NCBI GenBank assembly: GCA_011634665.1
Contig: WAEK01000001.1
Span: forward strand, 227,001 to 291,000
Length of the DNA: 64,000 nucleotides
Source: Mortierella sp. BCC40632
Taxonomy: Eukaryota > Mortierellomycota > Mortierellomycetes > Mortierellales > Mortierellaceae
Reading direction: 5' to 3'
The position numbers and the translations under genes were made by a program. This document shows positions 22,929-36,080 of this stretch, piece by piece (the stretch's first letter is position 1; the number at the start of each line of letters is the position of its first letter). The notes under the pieces were generated by a model, which saw only the letters and a list, made by a program, of their open reading frames with translations, was not told the DNA's origin and ran no database searches.

Positions 22929-24621
22929 GAATCTATGAAATCAGAACAGTGCTTTTTACTTTCTGTGGACTCTTTATACAATTTTTTAACCAAATGCTGT
23001 GGTTTGTGAAGTTTGGACCGGCTCGTCTCTGTCTTTTTTTTTTTTTACTCTTTTTTTCATCCCTGTGCTTGATTCCATGGACAAAAATTGCCGAGCTGGC
23101 GGTGACAAAGCGGATTCATGTGATGGGGTCTTTAGCAGATGACATACTTTGCAACGTGTAAAACCGTGTGGTTTATAGGTAAAGATTGTTTGGCTGATAT
23201 GTCTACGTGGCATGAAATCGTAGGGAGGAACAGGCGCGTCTCTAGGAGAGGCGGATAAAATTCAACTTGTTGGATCTATATCCTAGCGTCTTTCTAGAGC
23301 AGCTCTGATTCTTTATTTCCATACTCAAGAACTTGATAGAAACTCGAGTGATTATGAAAGAGATCGGAGAACTTCTGCAGGATAGGGACGGATGGAAGGA
23401 GAGATATTATTGTAGTCTTTAGGCTTACCCGGCAAAATGCGGCGCGAAGAGAGGGTTTAGAGACTTCCTTTTTGGGCGCGAAGTAAATCGGGTTCCGCTC
23501 TTCTACTGATGGAAACCAAGACCAAACATTAAAAAAAAAAAAAAAAAAAAAAAAGGTTTGCTTGTAGTTTTTTTCATCGATAAGCGACGGAGAATCGGTT
23601 CTTTGGGGTTTTCATCCAAACTCTCTCATCTATTACCAATGCATGACTGCAGGCAATCTGTAAAGGTGCTGGAGAGATTTGCTCGCGCATGACAGGGCGC
23701 GACTCACGCTTGTTACAAAAAAGCGATGGACAAGTGGGTTGAACAAAGAAAAAAAAAAGTTTACGCCCACCACAATATTTTTTTCGACCTCATGGCTCTG
23801 TCCCTGCATGTAGTTATCCATCGATCCGGGAGCAAACGGCTCAGCGACCGTTACAGACCGCAGACTAAGAGCAGGTACAAGGTGTCCAGTGGATGCCGTT
23901 GGGCGTGTCTTTTGTTATTTTTTTTTTTCTTTTTTGCGTGGGAAGCACAGACCTTTGTTCCAGCTCGCCATTTTCGTCCGCTCACGACGAAAAAGACAAG
24001 GCAAACAAACCAAAAGAACAAACTCTGAACCCAGCATAAGCTTCCGCTTGCTCTCAAGGGCGCTGTGTTCCGTTTTGGGAAGAGCCAGGGCATGAGCCTG
24101 ACCAATGGACGCACGGATTCAAGTCCACGTGTGAGAATCTCTCTCTTTTTGTCGTCTCTTTTCGACTGCGTTTGAATCATATGGTGGAGTGAAAGTGATG
24201 GGACTTTGGGGTTCGCGACCCTACTAGTCTACACATGCTTATCCCTAACCTCTCTTGGCCTAACGATGGTGAGACTAACAACCAATTGTATTTTTTTTTT
24301 TTTTTTTTATTTTCCCCTTCTGTCCCAGGGGAATATGCTTTCCTAACTTAGGAGAGTTTAATGACGAAGGCAGTTTTTTCCGAAGTCCAGGCATTGAATC
24401 CGTTCCACGACCAGAGATTCAGATGGCATATCAGATCAGAATAATTACCCTTTGAAGGATGACACTTTTTAAAAAGATGGAAAAAGAGGGGACTATTTGC
24501 TTCGGAATAGAGGCCAGTCATGAGAACACGCAGTGTTAGTGGAACGGGGAAGGAGGAGGGGGAGGAGAGCATATTGGACATAGTGGGCATGTCGGAGCTG
24601 GCTTTCGGAAAGGGACGACCA

Positions 24622-24624
<3 letters not shown>

Positions 24625-24691
<67 letters not shown>
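24625..24691. repeat. (GA)n microsatellite
   Basis: About 65 bases of uninterrupted GA repeats followed by an A-rich AAAAAG-type tract. Confidence 0.95.
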
Positions 24692-24695
<4 letters not shown>

Positions 24696-26766
24696 AAAAA
24701 AAAGAAAAAGAAAAAGAAAAAAGTAACAACACACAGCAATACTTCTATTCCACATCGGTCTCTTCACTCATGTGGGCACTCCGCATGCATCGGATTGTAT
24801 TTCCCAGTAGGACAGGGCTGGCATATGAAAGGCCGTTCTGGGGGATGGGGGCTAGGGAAGTGAGGGGCGAGGTGCAGGCTGTGTTTTCATTGTATCTCTG
24901 ATCCTTTAGCCGTTGGACTTTTCTTTGAGTCGATCATCCCCTGGTGGGATGATGTCTCTTGTGAATTGGAGTGTGTTTTCCCTCATCAATCGGTGTGGCT
25001 GTCCTATTGTGCGATCAGCGCGGAGGTTGAAAAAAAAAAAAACCGTTTGCAAGTGCGGGGTGACAAGGGCACCGGGGTGCCAAAAGGATTTACGCCATCC
25101 GAAACTTGCTTGGCCAAGTCTTTACTGCAAACCTCGGTCGCGGACCTCGTCCAAAATGAGTTGGCGGAGAGTCTGGGAGAAGGCGCTCTCCTGCGTCCTT
25201 TCGCAAAAGACTGAGCGTCCTGCCTCTCGATAGGTGCAGACGCAATCGCAGACCAAGAACCTGTGCGGAGGAAGAGGGTAGAGCAGAACGGTCCTCACTT
25301 AGACTGTGTAGGAGTTCCATTCAAAACGCTGACAAGGATTAAAAACGCTCCTTTCCCTCTGGCTTGCTGGTCTCTGACTGGGGATAGATGCCTTTTTTCC
25401 ACACTCCTCCAGTAGTGATAGGATAAACTCTTATGAAAGCAGCATCTAGGTAGACTGGATAGGTGGTTATCAAGGATTGGACGACCTTCATGATGGAAGT
25501 CAACTTGATTACCGGCGATTGCCCACGGATCTGCACGCCAGAGGAGGTTGGCAAAGTAGAAAGGCGAGCCAGAGTGAGCAGTTAGTGCAACCAAAGGCTG
25601 GTTTTCTGTTTAGAAAGATGGGCAACATGAGCTCTTAGCCGGCAGGGCATAATTTCTGTCAGATGTTTGGAAATCCGTGGCCATTCGAGACCAATGCAGC
25701 AGTTGCCCTGTCTTTTTCTGCTTCTCCTTCTCCTTTTCCTTCTCATTCTCTTTCTCTTTCCTGCAAGTGGGTAGCTGTGCCTGTCATTCTCACGCATATC
25801 AGGCGAGACCTTGGTCACAGAGAGCCGCATAGGAAGAAAGGCGCCAGAAAGTCAGTCATTGGCTAGCGATGACTCGTAGAGCGGAATGGGAGAAGGTAGT
25901 GATAGCTAAGATGGGGCAAAGCACGGCTAGGCAAGGGAATGGGATCTGGCGTTGAATCGGCTGTTGGATGCAACGGTGTTGATGCCACCAACCAATGCCG
26001 CTGCAGCCCTCGCAACGATGCGAGTGTTGACTGACTGCAGGAGAGCGAGTGAGAGAAAGTGTGTGTGTGAGAGAGAGAGGCTGAGATAGAGGATCAACGC
26101 CAGCCTCTGTCCATCGAACAGGTCGCGTGGGGGTTGCACAAGAACGGTACTGCTACGAAGTACATTTCGAGAAGAGCGGGCGAACGAACAGACGACAGGC
26201 GCTCAGACACACAAGAGGACTGAGGACCTATGCCGTTGTGCGAACATTTGCTCGCTTGCCCTGGCTCAGGTAGACTAGATCCTCGGGTCGGGGCGGGAGG
26301 ACAGACAGGTTGCAAGGCTGAGGAATTGGGGGGGGGGACCACAAATGGTTAACGTTGCGATAGTCGAGAATGATGCCCCTGGTTGTGGTCGTTCTCGTCA
26401 CTTCCCCCCTCCCCTGAGGCTGCCCCCGAAGCTTGAGCTTGGCTACTAGCGTCTCCCTAGCTGTGCGTATCTCGAAACAACGAGAGCACGCAGACACAGA
26501 CATCGCGGCTCTGAAAGCTCCACCATGCAGTTGGTATCGATGCAAAGGGATGCAACGGGCAGCACCTGTTGGCCATGGGTACGGGCAAATGTACCTGCAA
26601 TTAAGGCCGAGCGCAGGTAGCCGCACCATTGCCATCGACAGCACGGCATCCGTCAAAGAAAAGAGAGGATATGGATGGGGACAAAGGCCGAGGAAATCTA
26701 ATGCACGTCCGCGGCGGCCGCAGAGAGCGGAGCCGTGTGCTTTTCTTCTCCCTTCGATTATTTCCC

Positions 26767-26776
26767 TATAAAAAGG
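26767..26776 (+). promoter_or_regulatory. TATA-like element, candidate VTC promoter
   Basis: TATAAAAAGG followed by a GC-rich segment and then CT-rich DNA typical of a fungal transcription start. It lies 1.8 kb upstream of the SPX-VTC start codon, so it would imply a long, intron-containing 5' UTR or an unseen upstream gene. Confidence 0.3.
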
Positions 26777-27698
26777 CCCACCGCGCCGCGGGCCAATGCT
26801 CAGCGTCCTCAGTCGCCTTCTCTCTCTTTCTTTCTCTCTCTCTCTCGTCCGGCTGTTCTATCTTGCTCAACTTGCTTCACCGCAGTCCACTCTACCACCC
26901 CCTCGAGGTAAGCACGCCAGGCTCTGCAGCAGGAATACTTCAAGCTGGGCAAGACCTCTGCTGAATTATTCTTTACTTGCTCGCTTTCCATTTCTCTGTC
27001 TGTCTCCCTGTCTCTCCGCTCGTATCTGGTCGTGTACTATGCAGCCGGACCTTTTCACTTTCCCCTCCATCCTATCCCTTGCTCGGCTACTTCAAGAGGC
27101 AAACCCCTGCCGAGAACGTACTCACGCGGGGATACCTCGGCCTACCAAACTACATACCGATCTGTTACTATTGACTGGCAGCCCAGGGAGGAGCCGGGCT
27201 GTGTGTGTATATGTGTATGTGTGTGTAAATGACAACGGTCCTTGCTGGGTCGTGTGAGCACCTTTTGCCTTGCAGCAGCAGTATTGTTCCCGATGTGTGC
27301 TGGTCGGGCAGACCTGTTGTTAGACATGTCTGCTCGTGCGAGCCCCTTGCAGGCCGGGGACGTCCGCATTGGCCATTGCCGCGCAGCATTCCAATTCCCA
27401 ATTCAGCGCGATGTGAACTCGCCATCAACCATCGGCCCATCGCGCCTGGACAGGTCCCCGCGCCTGTCCGGCCCTGTCTCTTCCAGTCTTCAATAGCGAC
27501 TTCTAGGCGAGACACCAGTTGGTGACCTCCATCTGTGCTGACTGGCCAATGGCTATCTTTCTGCCAGAAGGCAGCAGCGGCCTGTGCCGCAGACACGGGG
27601 ATGCATGACTCCAGACGGACAAAAGGGCAACGAGACCCGTCCAGGAGCGGCTCCCGCAGGCTTTGCTCATTTTTATTTCTCTCTTTTCTATCTTTTCT

Positions 27699-27748
<50 letters not shown>

Positions 27749-28607
27749 CCCTCACCCTCCTCTCCCTTTTACACTTTGAGTCGCTCATTCTCCCTTGTGT
27801 CTCCACTCTGAGACGCCTCCTCCTTCCTCCCGCCATTCTATCTACTGCACCCCCCATCAATTCCTGACTCGCTGTGGTCCAGCCACCTTTGTTAGTCTTG
27901 CCACCTCCAAACTAGCCTCGGACTGACCGAGAGCTCTGCGCTTTTTAATTCCTCCATTCACCTATTCTCAGCTATCATCCAACCAACGCTACTGGGGTGA
28001 GTGCTCCCCTCGCTCTTTCCTTTGTTGGTGGAAGCGACGTCCACAACTCAACGTTATCGTCAACTGAATTCACAATGGCTCGATGGGCTCCTGACTCTGT
28101 CCCCACCACACCAGTGTGCAGAACAGTCGCTGCCTAGGAGAAGAGCCGAACTGGGCCAGATGGGAAACCAGGAGGGAAGGAGTGAGATGTTCCCGTCTGC
28201 AAACAGATCGGATCCCGTCTTGCGCAAACCCGTTCTGTGGCTTCCCCCAGGGAGTCGCTGTGTCCCTGCATCATTTCTCATTAGCACAACACCTTTCCCC
28301 TGTTGCACCTGCCCAACCTTGTCTCGCTCCTGTTGGCCAATGCCAAATCGCAGGATAGTAGCGAAGGAAAAGAGCATCGGTCGTGTCTCGTCAGGCCTTT
28401 TTTTTATTTTATTTTTTTTTTTAGTATTTATTTGGTCTCCTCACACGATACTAATTTTCCTGTTGAATTTTTTTCCCTCTCACTTTTTACTTCGTCTCTT
28501 TTCATACCGCAGCAACCACACAACAGCCGTCGTGGTAAAAAAAAAAAAAAAAAGAACAGGAAATCCTCAGTCCGATTAGCGACGTCAGACAAAGGTCCAA
28601 GTAAAGA

Positions 28608-30495
28608 ATGAAGTTTGGGAAGCAACTTGCCGCCAATAGAGCGCCCCACTGGAGGTACCACTTTGTCGACTATGATCGGCTCAAGGCACATCTCAAGTCC
28701 AAGAGCCAGCATAGTCAGTTCTCCGATGAAGATGAGACTGCATTTGAAAAAATGCTCCTTGCCGAACTCGACAAGGTAAAGCCTACCTGTCCTTTACACA
28801 CCGATAATCTTTTAGCCCTTTCTCTTGGGGTTGATCAACCACCGACCGTTGAGAGCTGCAACACTTCTACTTTCTCCTCTTCTCACCTTTACCCCTATGC
28901 CTTCTTTTTTTTCTTTTTTGCTCCGCGCTTATCCAAATCCATATTAGGTTGCGTCATTTCAAGAGCTCAAGCTGGGCGAAGTCCAGCGCCGGACAGAGCA
29001 CTGTGAACAGATGATCCAGCGACACCAGCAACCGGCCTCAGGCTTTGATTCGGACGCTGACCTACAGAGGCCCTCGTCGCCCTCGTCCATCGAACATAGT
29101 AGGCTCACACTCGCGTCCTTTGTCGCGACTGAGTCTGAGATCAACAAGGTCACGCAGGATCTACAAGACTTGGCTCGCTTCCAGCGTCTCAACTACACAG
29201 CGTTCCTCAAGATCCTCAAGAAACACGACAAGCACTCGGGCCATGAGCTCCGTGCAAAGTTCATCAACATTCACCTTCTGAATCAGCCTTTCCACAAGCA
29301 GAGCCTGACCCCTTTTGTCCGCCGCCTCTCTAATCTCTATAACACGGTCCGCACAGGGAAGGCCTCGGTCACCAATATTGCAAAGGCTGGATCCACCGAA
29401 TCGTCCGAGGACGAGGCTTTAATGGATCAGCAGGGATATGTACCTGGCAAGACCTCGTTCTGGGTTCACCCAGATAATATCATGGATCTCAAGATGTTGA
29501 TCCTCAAGTACCTACCCTTAATCGTATACGAGCCAACGCCTGGTTCAGTCTCATCTAATCGACCTCATGACACCGGCGATTTGAATTTGGCCTGTGATAC
29601 TCCTGTTTCGACCATTTACCTGGACAATACTGACCTAGATCTCTATATGGCTCATGTTGAACACCAGGATCGGACCGAGACGGTTCGACTCCGCTGGTTC
29701 GGATCTGACAATCGACACATCTGGGTTGAGTACCAGCAAAAGCAGCTCGACAAGGGCAAAGCTCTCGCATCCACATCCACATCCTCCTCGGGTCCTGCAG
29801 GCTCCTCAACGTGTTCCACCACCACCACTACCAAGCATCGCTTCCAAATAAAGTCCAAGAACGTGCCCAAGTTGATCGAGGGCAACGCGAGCCTAACCAA
29901 GATCATTGAAGCAGTCCGCCGTACAGGTCAAAAATCGGAACAAGAGATCAGTCAGTTTGAGGAACGGACACGGATTGTCCAGTCCAGGATCAAAAAGCGT
30001 CACCTCCAACCTATCACACAGATCTATTTCAACCGGACGACGTTCCAGGTTCCGGGTGACCCGCGGGTACGGATCACGATTGATACGGACATGGTCATGG
30101 TTCGGGAAAGACCTATTATCCCTTCAACTATCTATGAGCGACCCTGGTCACCATCCTACCAGCTCCAGACTGAGAATTATCCATTCTCGCACGTGAAGGA
30201 GCAAGATATCGTTCGGTTCCCTTATGCAGTAATGCAGATCCGGACCATGACTGAGCCCCATGAGGAGGCCCCAGCATGGGTTGACTATATCTCTCAGAGT
30301 CATCTTGTCGAGATGATTCCTAACTTTGCTAAAGACCAACATGCCATTGCCACCTTGTATGAGTCTCGTGTTGGACTTCTTCCCTTTTGGGTAAGTTTCT
30401 TCTTCGTTTTTATGCCTAACTGATTAGAGTCACCAGTGTTCACTCTGAGAACTAAACATGACATCTTTCTCTCACTCTCTCACACACGCTTTCTT

Positions 30496-30540
<45 letters not shown>

Positions 30541-31959
30541 CTCATTCAACAGTTGTCCGACATGGATCGCGACATTCGTAAGGCGGCTGTACATAGCGGA
30601 TATCTTCGCCGGAGCGCAACCCTTCAGGATTCTGACTCTTCCAAGGCAGGATCCGACGATACCCTGGGCTCTAGCGGTTCCACCCCCGCCACCTCCATCT
30701 CTGATGTCGAATCCAACCTCAAGACCTCTTCTCAACGTCGTAACAGTAAAAAAACCAATGGAGGTAAATCCAAGACCAAGGCTCGTATCTTGGCAGACTC
30801 TACTCTTTTGTCCGATTCTGCCTTGTCTCATGTTCCTGCAGTCAAGTTTCAAGAGACTGTTGAAGAGATCACGGTTCAACGTGCGCTTTTGACAGGAGAC
30901 AGTAGTCCAAGTGTCTCTGGTGAAAACGACCTTTTCAAAAACAGTATTAGTCATAGTAGTCACCATCATCATCTCCAACAACAACAACAACAACAACAAC
31001 ATCCATTCCATGAGGCTACTGTGAAGAAGACCTCCGCAAAGCCTGCTCCTCTCAACCGTACCACCTCCAGTTCTTCGACAACCTCGGCCAACAAGGCTTT
31101 GACCCGACCCATGGTCAGTTGTCTAAAGAAACATCCTTCTTATTCAAGTATTCAAAGTCGACAGAGTGGTAGTAACGGAGGTGTCTCGGATGAGGAACTT
31201 GTTGGAAGTGATGGATCCATTTCTGAGGGAGGAACTCCCCGGAAACGAAAGACGGTTACCTTTAAGCGAGCCTCAAGACCCAAGACTCTTTGGACAAAGA
31301 CAAGACAATGGATTCCATTCCTGAACAATGGACAGGACCATGGAGATGGTCATGATCAAGGCGCTGATCTCGAGGCGCAATATACCCGTGGTCATGTTGA
31401 AACTCTTCATGGAGAGGAGACATACGACAATCAATGGGTCCAGGCACGACGATGGTTGCGATCTTTGGCCTACCGTCATAGTCAAAGTAGTCGTTATGCC
31501 GAGTTTTCGGTTCAAAAGTTGTTCTGGACTTGTCTCTCTGTCACGAATGTGGTTCTACTCTTTGTAGGTTTGGTCTTGGCATTGATGAACCTGGGTGATA
31601 GTGTTGGGTTGGAGGCAGCCTCCTTGTTCTTGGTGGTCAGTTGTGTCTGTATGGGCAGTACTGTCTGGGCTCATTTGATTCGTCTTGATGGTCATGATGA
31701 TGAAGAAGAGGCCGAGGAAGAACATGAACGAGCCATTGCTGACCAAGTCCGAGAACGGAATGCTGCTCGACTTGAAGCCCGTGGGTTGTTGAGTGGAGTG
31801 ACGGATCGAGTCAAGTTACAACAGCATCAAGTTCAGGGTCGATCATTGGCTTCGAGGAGTCGATGGCTTCGAACCCGATTGTTGCCTGTGGTGACTTTTG
31901 TATGTTTGACGGCCGTTGTTGGATTGAATGCCTTTGTACGAGCACATGAGGCGAACTGA
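28608..31959 (+). CDS. SPX-VTC domain protein, VTC2/3-like polyphosphate polymerase subunit, 1005 aa
   Basis: Exons 28608-28775, 28948-30390 and 30553-31959. The VTC complex makes polyphosphate from ATP at the vacuole membrane. Order: SPX domain (1 to about 190) with the N-terminal MKFGKQLAANRAPHWRYHFV helix and the inositol-pyrophosphate-binding KILKKHDK; VTC tunnel domain about 220-540 (FWVHPDNI, TIYLDNTDLDLY, VRLRWFG, FNRTTFQVPGDPRVRI, FPYAV, LLPFW); a Ser-rich linker with a Gln run; C-terminal transmembrane DUF202-type domain with three hydrophobic segments. Compared with yeast Vtc4 as I remember it, the metal-binding Glu (LEVKL, E426) is Gln here (MQIR), the VERKT segment is VEYQQ, and K455 is Asn, while both Arg of RLRWFG remain. 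This suggests a non-catalytic accessory subunit like Vtc2/Vtc3. It is longer than yeast VTC2/3 (about 830 aa) because of the linker. Confidence 0.9.
30498..30540 (+). repeat. T-run in VTC intron 2
   Basis: About 43 T in the second intron, ending 12 bases before the acceptor. Confidence 0.9.
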
Positions 31960-32450
31960 GTATGCTCTAGGTTCGAACCAGTGAGTGACGATCAGCTGAA
32001 AAGCAAACAAGCAAACAAGCAAGCAAACAAGCAAACAAGCAAGCAAACAAAAAAGTAGTTCTAAAGAGGAGGGTATCTGGCCGGCCTGTACAATAAACAT
32101 CCTTTTTTTTCTTTTTTTAAAAAAAGTCCTGGGTTGGTACAAGAAGATGAGAGAGAGAGGGGGGGAAGGATGCCTTTCTCCAGTCAAGGTTACTCTTGTT
32201 CCGCAAGGTTTGCTGCGATTTGTCCACATTGCAAAAATTAAAAATTAAGCAGGGGCATCAAAGTCCCCGAGTGAAAGAGAGAGAATTTGTGTATGTGTGT
32301 GTGTGTGTGTTTGTGTGAGGGGAAAAAAAAAAAGGTACCCTTAGGTCCATGATGGATTAGAATGTTAACCATCTATCCGTTACTCTGGATCATATGGAGG
32401 GGAGGGAAGGATCCTGCCGTGCACAGCCTCTCTGTCTCGCCCTCTTCCTC

Positions 32451-32499
<49 letters not shown>

Positions 32500-32817
32500 C
32501 TTTTGAGTAATGTTGTTCAGTCATGCACATTCTTTGAGGGAGAAAAGGAGGGTTCAAGACAAATTTCATAAGCTTGGTTCAAAGTCCTGTATTCCCCCGA
32601 GCCGTCCTCGCTCAAACCAAGGGCAGTGTAAAAAAATGTCCCCGATGAATGCGGACGAAATTCAGAAGGAACCTCCAGAACCGATAACATGTCAAAGGGA
32701 AGGTCTTTGACCATCCAAGAGTAAACCAAAGTAACAGACAATCAAGGAGAAACAGGGGAAAGGGGAGGGCTAGGGAAAATTTTTTTTTTGTATCTTTATT
32801 GGGAGTTTTTTTTTTTT

Positions 32818-32866
<49 letters not shown>

Positions 32867-33886
32867 TTTTGTTTTGTTCTGTTTTTGTTCAGCTTTTGCT
32901 AAAGTGTGCCAGTTGTCTGCATGAATTTAGTCATCAAAAAAAAAAAAAAGAGATAAAGATATAAAAGAAACACACAAAAAAAAGGGGGAGTGTAATATCA
33001 GTGACGAGAGAGATAGAGAGAGAGAAATAGAGGGTGTTTGTGAAAGAGTGAGAGAAAGGGAAAAAGAAAAAAGTGATGGTGGAGGCGGGTGATGGTGTAA
33101 ACAAGGAAGAAGAAAAAAAGACTACAAATAAGGTTGCTTTTGTGGTCGTTAGAACAAAAGAGAAGACAAAGTGTATACATTATGTTTTACATTATTCAGA
33201 AAGAGAGAAAGAGAGAAAAAAAAAGGTCAGGAGAGTAAGAAAGGGGAAGGAAGAGAACAGAAAGAGGCGAGGAAAAAGAGGAGGGGGGGAAAGGAGAAAT
33301 GGTCCGTAGACAGAAAGAAATAAAGAAAAAAAGGTCGGAACTGCTGGTCTTGGGGGATTGAGAGACCGAAAAAAAAAAAAAATATGAAAAAGTAAAGAGC
33401 TCTCCGCCTCTTTTGCCGACAATCCTGCCTGTGGATCCTTATCACCTCCCCATTCCCAACCATCCCCGGCACTCGTCACCATAGGGACTGGTTAGAAACA
33501 GATAAGAAGAGGAATAACATCGACAGGGTTGAAAAAAAAGAAAACAAAGAACAAAAAACAGGACGGCGTCGGCGAGGAAAGAACGCAGAAAAGAGTCTGT
33601 GCCCTCTCCTAAACTGGAGATGGATGCGTGTAGCGAGAGGATGCCAGAGCGGACACAAAGTGCATGGAGAGTTCTTAGATGGGATAGAAAACCCATCACA
33701 GAGTCTGGGGCGTTGGCTGGTCTTGTCGGCTCCTGTGAATTTCGCAGATTGTATAGTTTGTCCAAAGCGATAAAGAAGAAAGAAAGAAAGAAAGAAAAAG
33801 TCTGCATAACTCTCAAAGATCGATTTTGTTTGCAATAGCCCTCGAGTTGGAATGTCAGAGAGGCGGAAAGGTGAAATCCTGTGCGT
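31960..33886. other. Convergent spacer, VTC and nudE 3' flanks
   Basis: About 1.9 kb without a supported gene. It contains an AAGCAAAC-type repeat (32000-32048), a GT tract near 32300, a CT tract (32457-32496), a long T block with one C (32806-32865), and purine-rich DNA 33000-33380. The frames here are repeat artefacts. Confidence 0.55.
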
Positions 33887-35664
33887 TTAGGAGGCGAATC
33901 CAGCGTTTGACATGGTTCGTTGTTGTTGATGCATCATCGATGTCCTTCGAGCGGCCTTTGGAGAAGCCCCTGCAGAGAAGTTGGGCGAGCCTGGTCGAGA
34001 TCCATGGCTGCCTGGGTGTGACATCTTTGCCGATGTTGCGTTCGAGGTCGAGTACGATGGTGGAGGTTGCAACAGTGGCGTCACTAGCGATCTGCAAGAG
34101 ACAAGTCGAGCCTCCAATGACTAGAAGAGATTCCATAAATTCAAAGAATTGGTAGTGAAGGATATCCATGCCCATGCAAGACAAGGATAGGAAAAGAGCC
34201 AACATTGTCAGTGCTCATCGCTCAAAATGACATTCGTGCAGCTGCGCCTTTTGAGAGAGCATTGGACTGAAAACAGGATCATCAACCAAACATACCTTGA
34301 CGCGTCCAACCATTTCTTGAACCATTTTGACTGGATTCTGATGAGGAGTCGAGTGTCCAGAAGCCCCTGTGCCTCCTGCTCCAACAGACAGACGATTTGA
34401 TCCCATTGATGCGCGCTGTGCAGCATTCTTGGCCAACCTTGCACGAATAGCAGGCATTGCTTCGTTGTTTCCGGTCACCAACGGTCTGCGAGGAGCCCCT
34501 GTTGCAGAGTCCACGAGTGATGATGTGCTTCCTGCGTATGAACTCAAGCTTGTTGCAGATCCTGCCATTGTCTGCTGGTTTGTCTTCATGACTGCAAGCT
34601 CAACGTTGGCATCTATAACAGAAGAGTTTGAGCCGTTAGGGTTCAGAGCAATAAAAAAATAAAATAGATAGAGCCGTAGACATGGCGCTAAAAAAGACAA
34701 TGGCGGCAAAAATCTTTTCTTGATTTGCCAATTCGGTTCGTAGAGAGCGTCCATACCTCTGAGCTCGTCCTTTAGCCTCTGTAGCTCGTCATCCATAGCG
34801 TTCTTGGAGACAATTTCGTTCTCGAGGAATGCCGTCCTTTCAAGCGACACATTGTACTTTCGTTCCATTTCCTGGAGCGACCAGCTTGCGGCTCTATATG
34901 CAGTAAGCACAGGGCGGAGCAAATGCAAATGCAGAAAGAAAGATAAAAGAAAAAAAAGGTCAATATTAGCCCAGTCTGTTTATAGTCTGGTCGCGACTTG
35001 CTCATCAACAAACACGCCATGGCCTGGGGACCAAACCCAAGTCTCGGCTAATAAAAAAAAAATACACAGGTCATGTCGCACAACACATGTTTGCTCTCTT
35101 GTTCATCCAACTTGGGGGTCCAAGGCCCACAAAAGAAAAAGAAAATAATCCCGCTCTACACATGGAAGATAAACCACGCGGCTAGCATATGGCGAAATAC
35201 AGACTGTGCCCCCTCTCCTCTCTCCTCTTTCTCTCTTTTCTTTTGGAAGACGAGTGGTTCATACCTTCCCTTGCGCTCCAGGTCATCGTTGTCCTGTTCC
35301 AACTCTCGCTCCTTCTTGATAAACATGTCTGTTTGTTGCTTCAGTTCCTCGAGTTGGCGTGTCAGCTGATTGATGGTGGTGTTCGACATCTTTGTTGATT
35401 GCTGATACTTGTCCTAAGAGAAGGGAACGAGGGAATAACGGTAGGAAGCGACGGGAATAGCATGAGTCACTTGTTCGAATGGGCCCGTCTGTCCTGTTCT
35501 AGGGGCAGAGGCGGAGTCGAACGCAGAAAGCCACTTTGTTCCTGTTCTCAAGACATGCAGCCACATGAACATGATATCATTTTTCTCTTTCGCCGACCAT
35601 GTTGTCCGTGTTCGGGCAGCAAGCAATCGTACCCCGACTCTCTTTGTCCCCCTATATTTCACCC

Positions 35665-35701
<37 letters not shown>

Positions 35702-36080
35702 TTGACTTGACAATGCAGTGTGGCGATGTGATCTGGTACTGTCTTTGCAGTGCGCACTGTTGTTGCCTGAGCGTAGAAAGGCAAAACTGCAAAATGAAAA
35801 AAAGCACAGGTCTCCCAGGGGCTGCCTAAAAGGGCAGACTTACCTTCCAATCATCGACCTCTTGGCGCATGGATTCGTTACGTAACTTGATCTCATTGTA
35901 CCGCTTTTCTGTCGATTCAATCTCTTTCTCTAGCTCTTCTTCCAGCTCTTTGGACGATTCCTGGAACTCTTCGAGAGCCAGCCGGGTCTCGTTCAGTTCC
36001 AATTCGAGTTCCTCAGCATGCAGCTTGTAATACTCGAGCTCCTCATTAATGTTCTGAAAGCTGAGGGTTGTCAAAGGCAT
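33887..36080 (-). CDS. nudE: NudE/NDEL1-like dynein regulator, 357 aa
   Basis: NudE links LIS1 (NudF) to cytoplasmic dynein for nuclear migration and organelle transport. Exons 35844-36080, 35265-35413, 34757-34893, 34296-34612 and 33887-34120; all phases match. The N-terminal 165 residues form a long coiled coil (ELEYYKLHAEELELELNETR; LTRQLEELKQQTDMFIKKE; MERKYNVSLERTAFLENEIV), which is the dynein/LIS1-binding part. LERTAFLENEIVSKNAMDDE is the family signature preceding LQRLKDELRD. The C-terminal half is Ser/Ala/Pro-rich and disordered with a conserved helix near VKMVQEMVGRVK and SLEARLVSCRSLV. The length equals that of animal NDE1/NDEL1 (about 345). The start was chosen at MPLTTLSFQ, the only Met before the coiled coil in this exon. 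Confidence 0.92.

Larger units (their letters stand above)
22929..28607. other. Long spacer between SFT2 and the VTC gene
   Basis: 5.7 kb with no gene I can support. It contains an A22 run (23531-23552), a T-run near 24290-24310, GA (24625-24691) and CT (27703-27742) microsatellites, and short coding-like frames without recognised homology (plus strand about 25040-25214; minus strand about 25295-25594). The right part probably holds the VTC promoter and a long 5' UTR with introns: a TATA-like element at 26767-26776, donors at about 26907 and 27996, and an acceptor at about 28511. Confidence 0.45.

Noticed and set aside
24090..24130. GGATTCAAGTCC, tRNA-like B box
   Set aside because: T-arm stem does not pair and no cloverleaf could be drawn.
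25040..25594. Short coding-like frames on both strands in the SFT2-VTC spacer
   Set aside because: No start-to-stop model, splice links or recognisable homology; kept only as a note in the spacer entry.
28608..31959. Naming this gene VTC4, the catalytic subunit
   Set aside because: Metal-binding Glu and several active-site basic residues appear substituted.
31969..31982. GGTTCG-AACC, resembling a tRNA T-loop/B box
   Set aside because: It lies right after the VTC stop codon; no A box, anticodon arm or acceptor stem can be formed.
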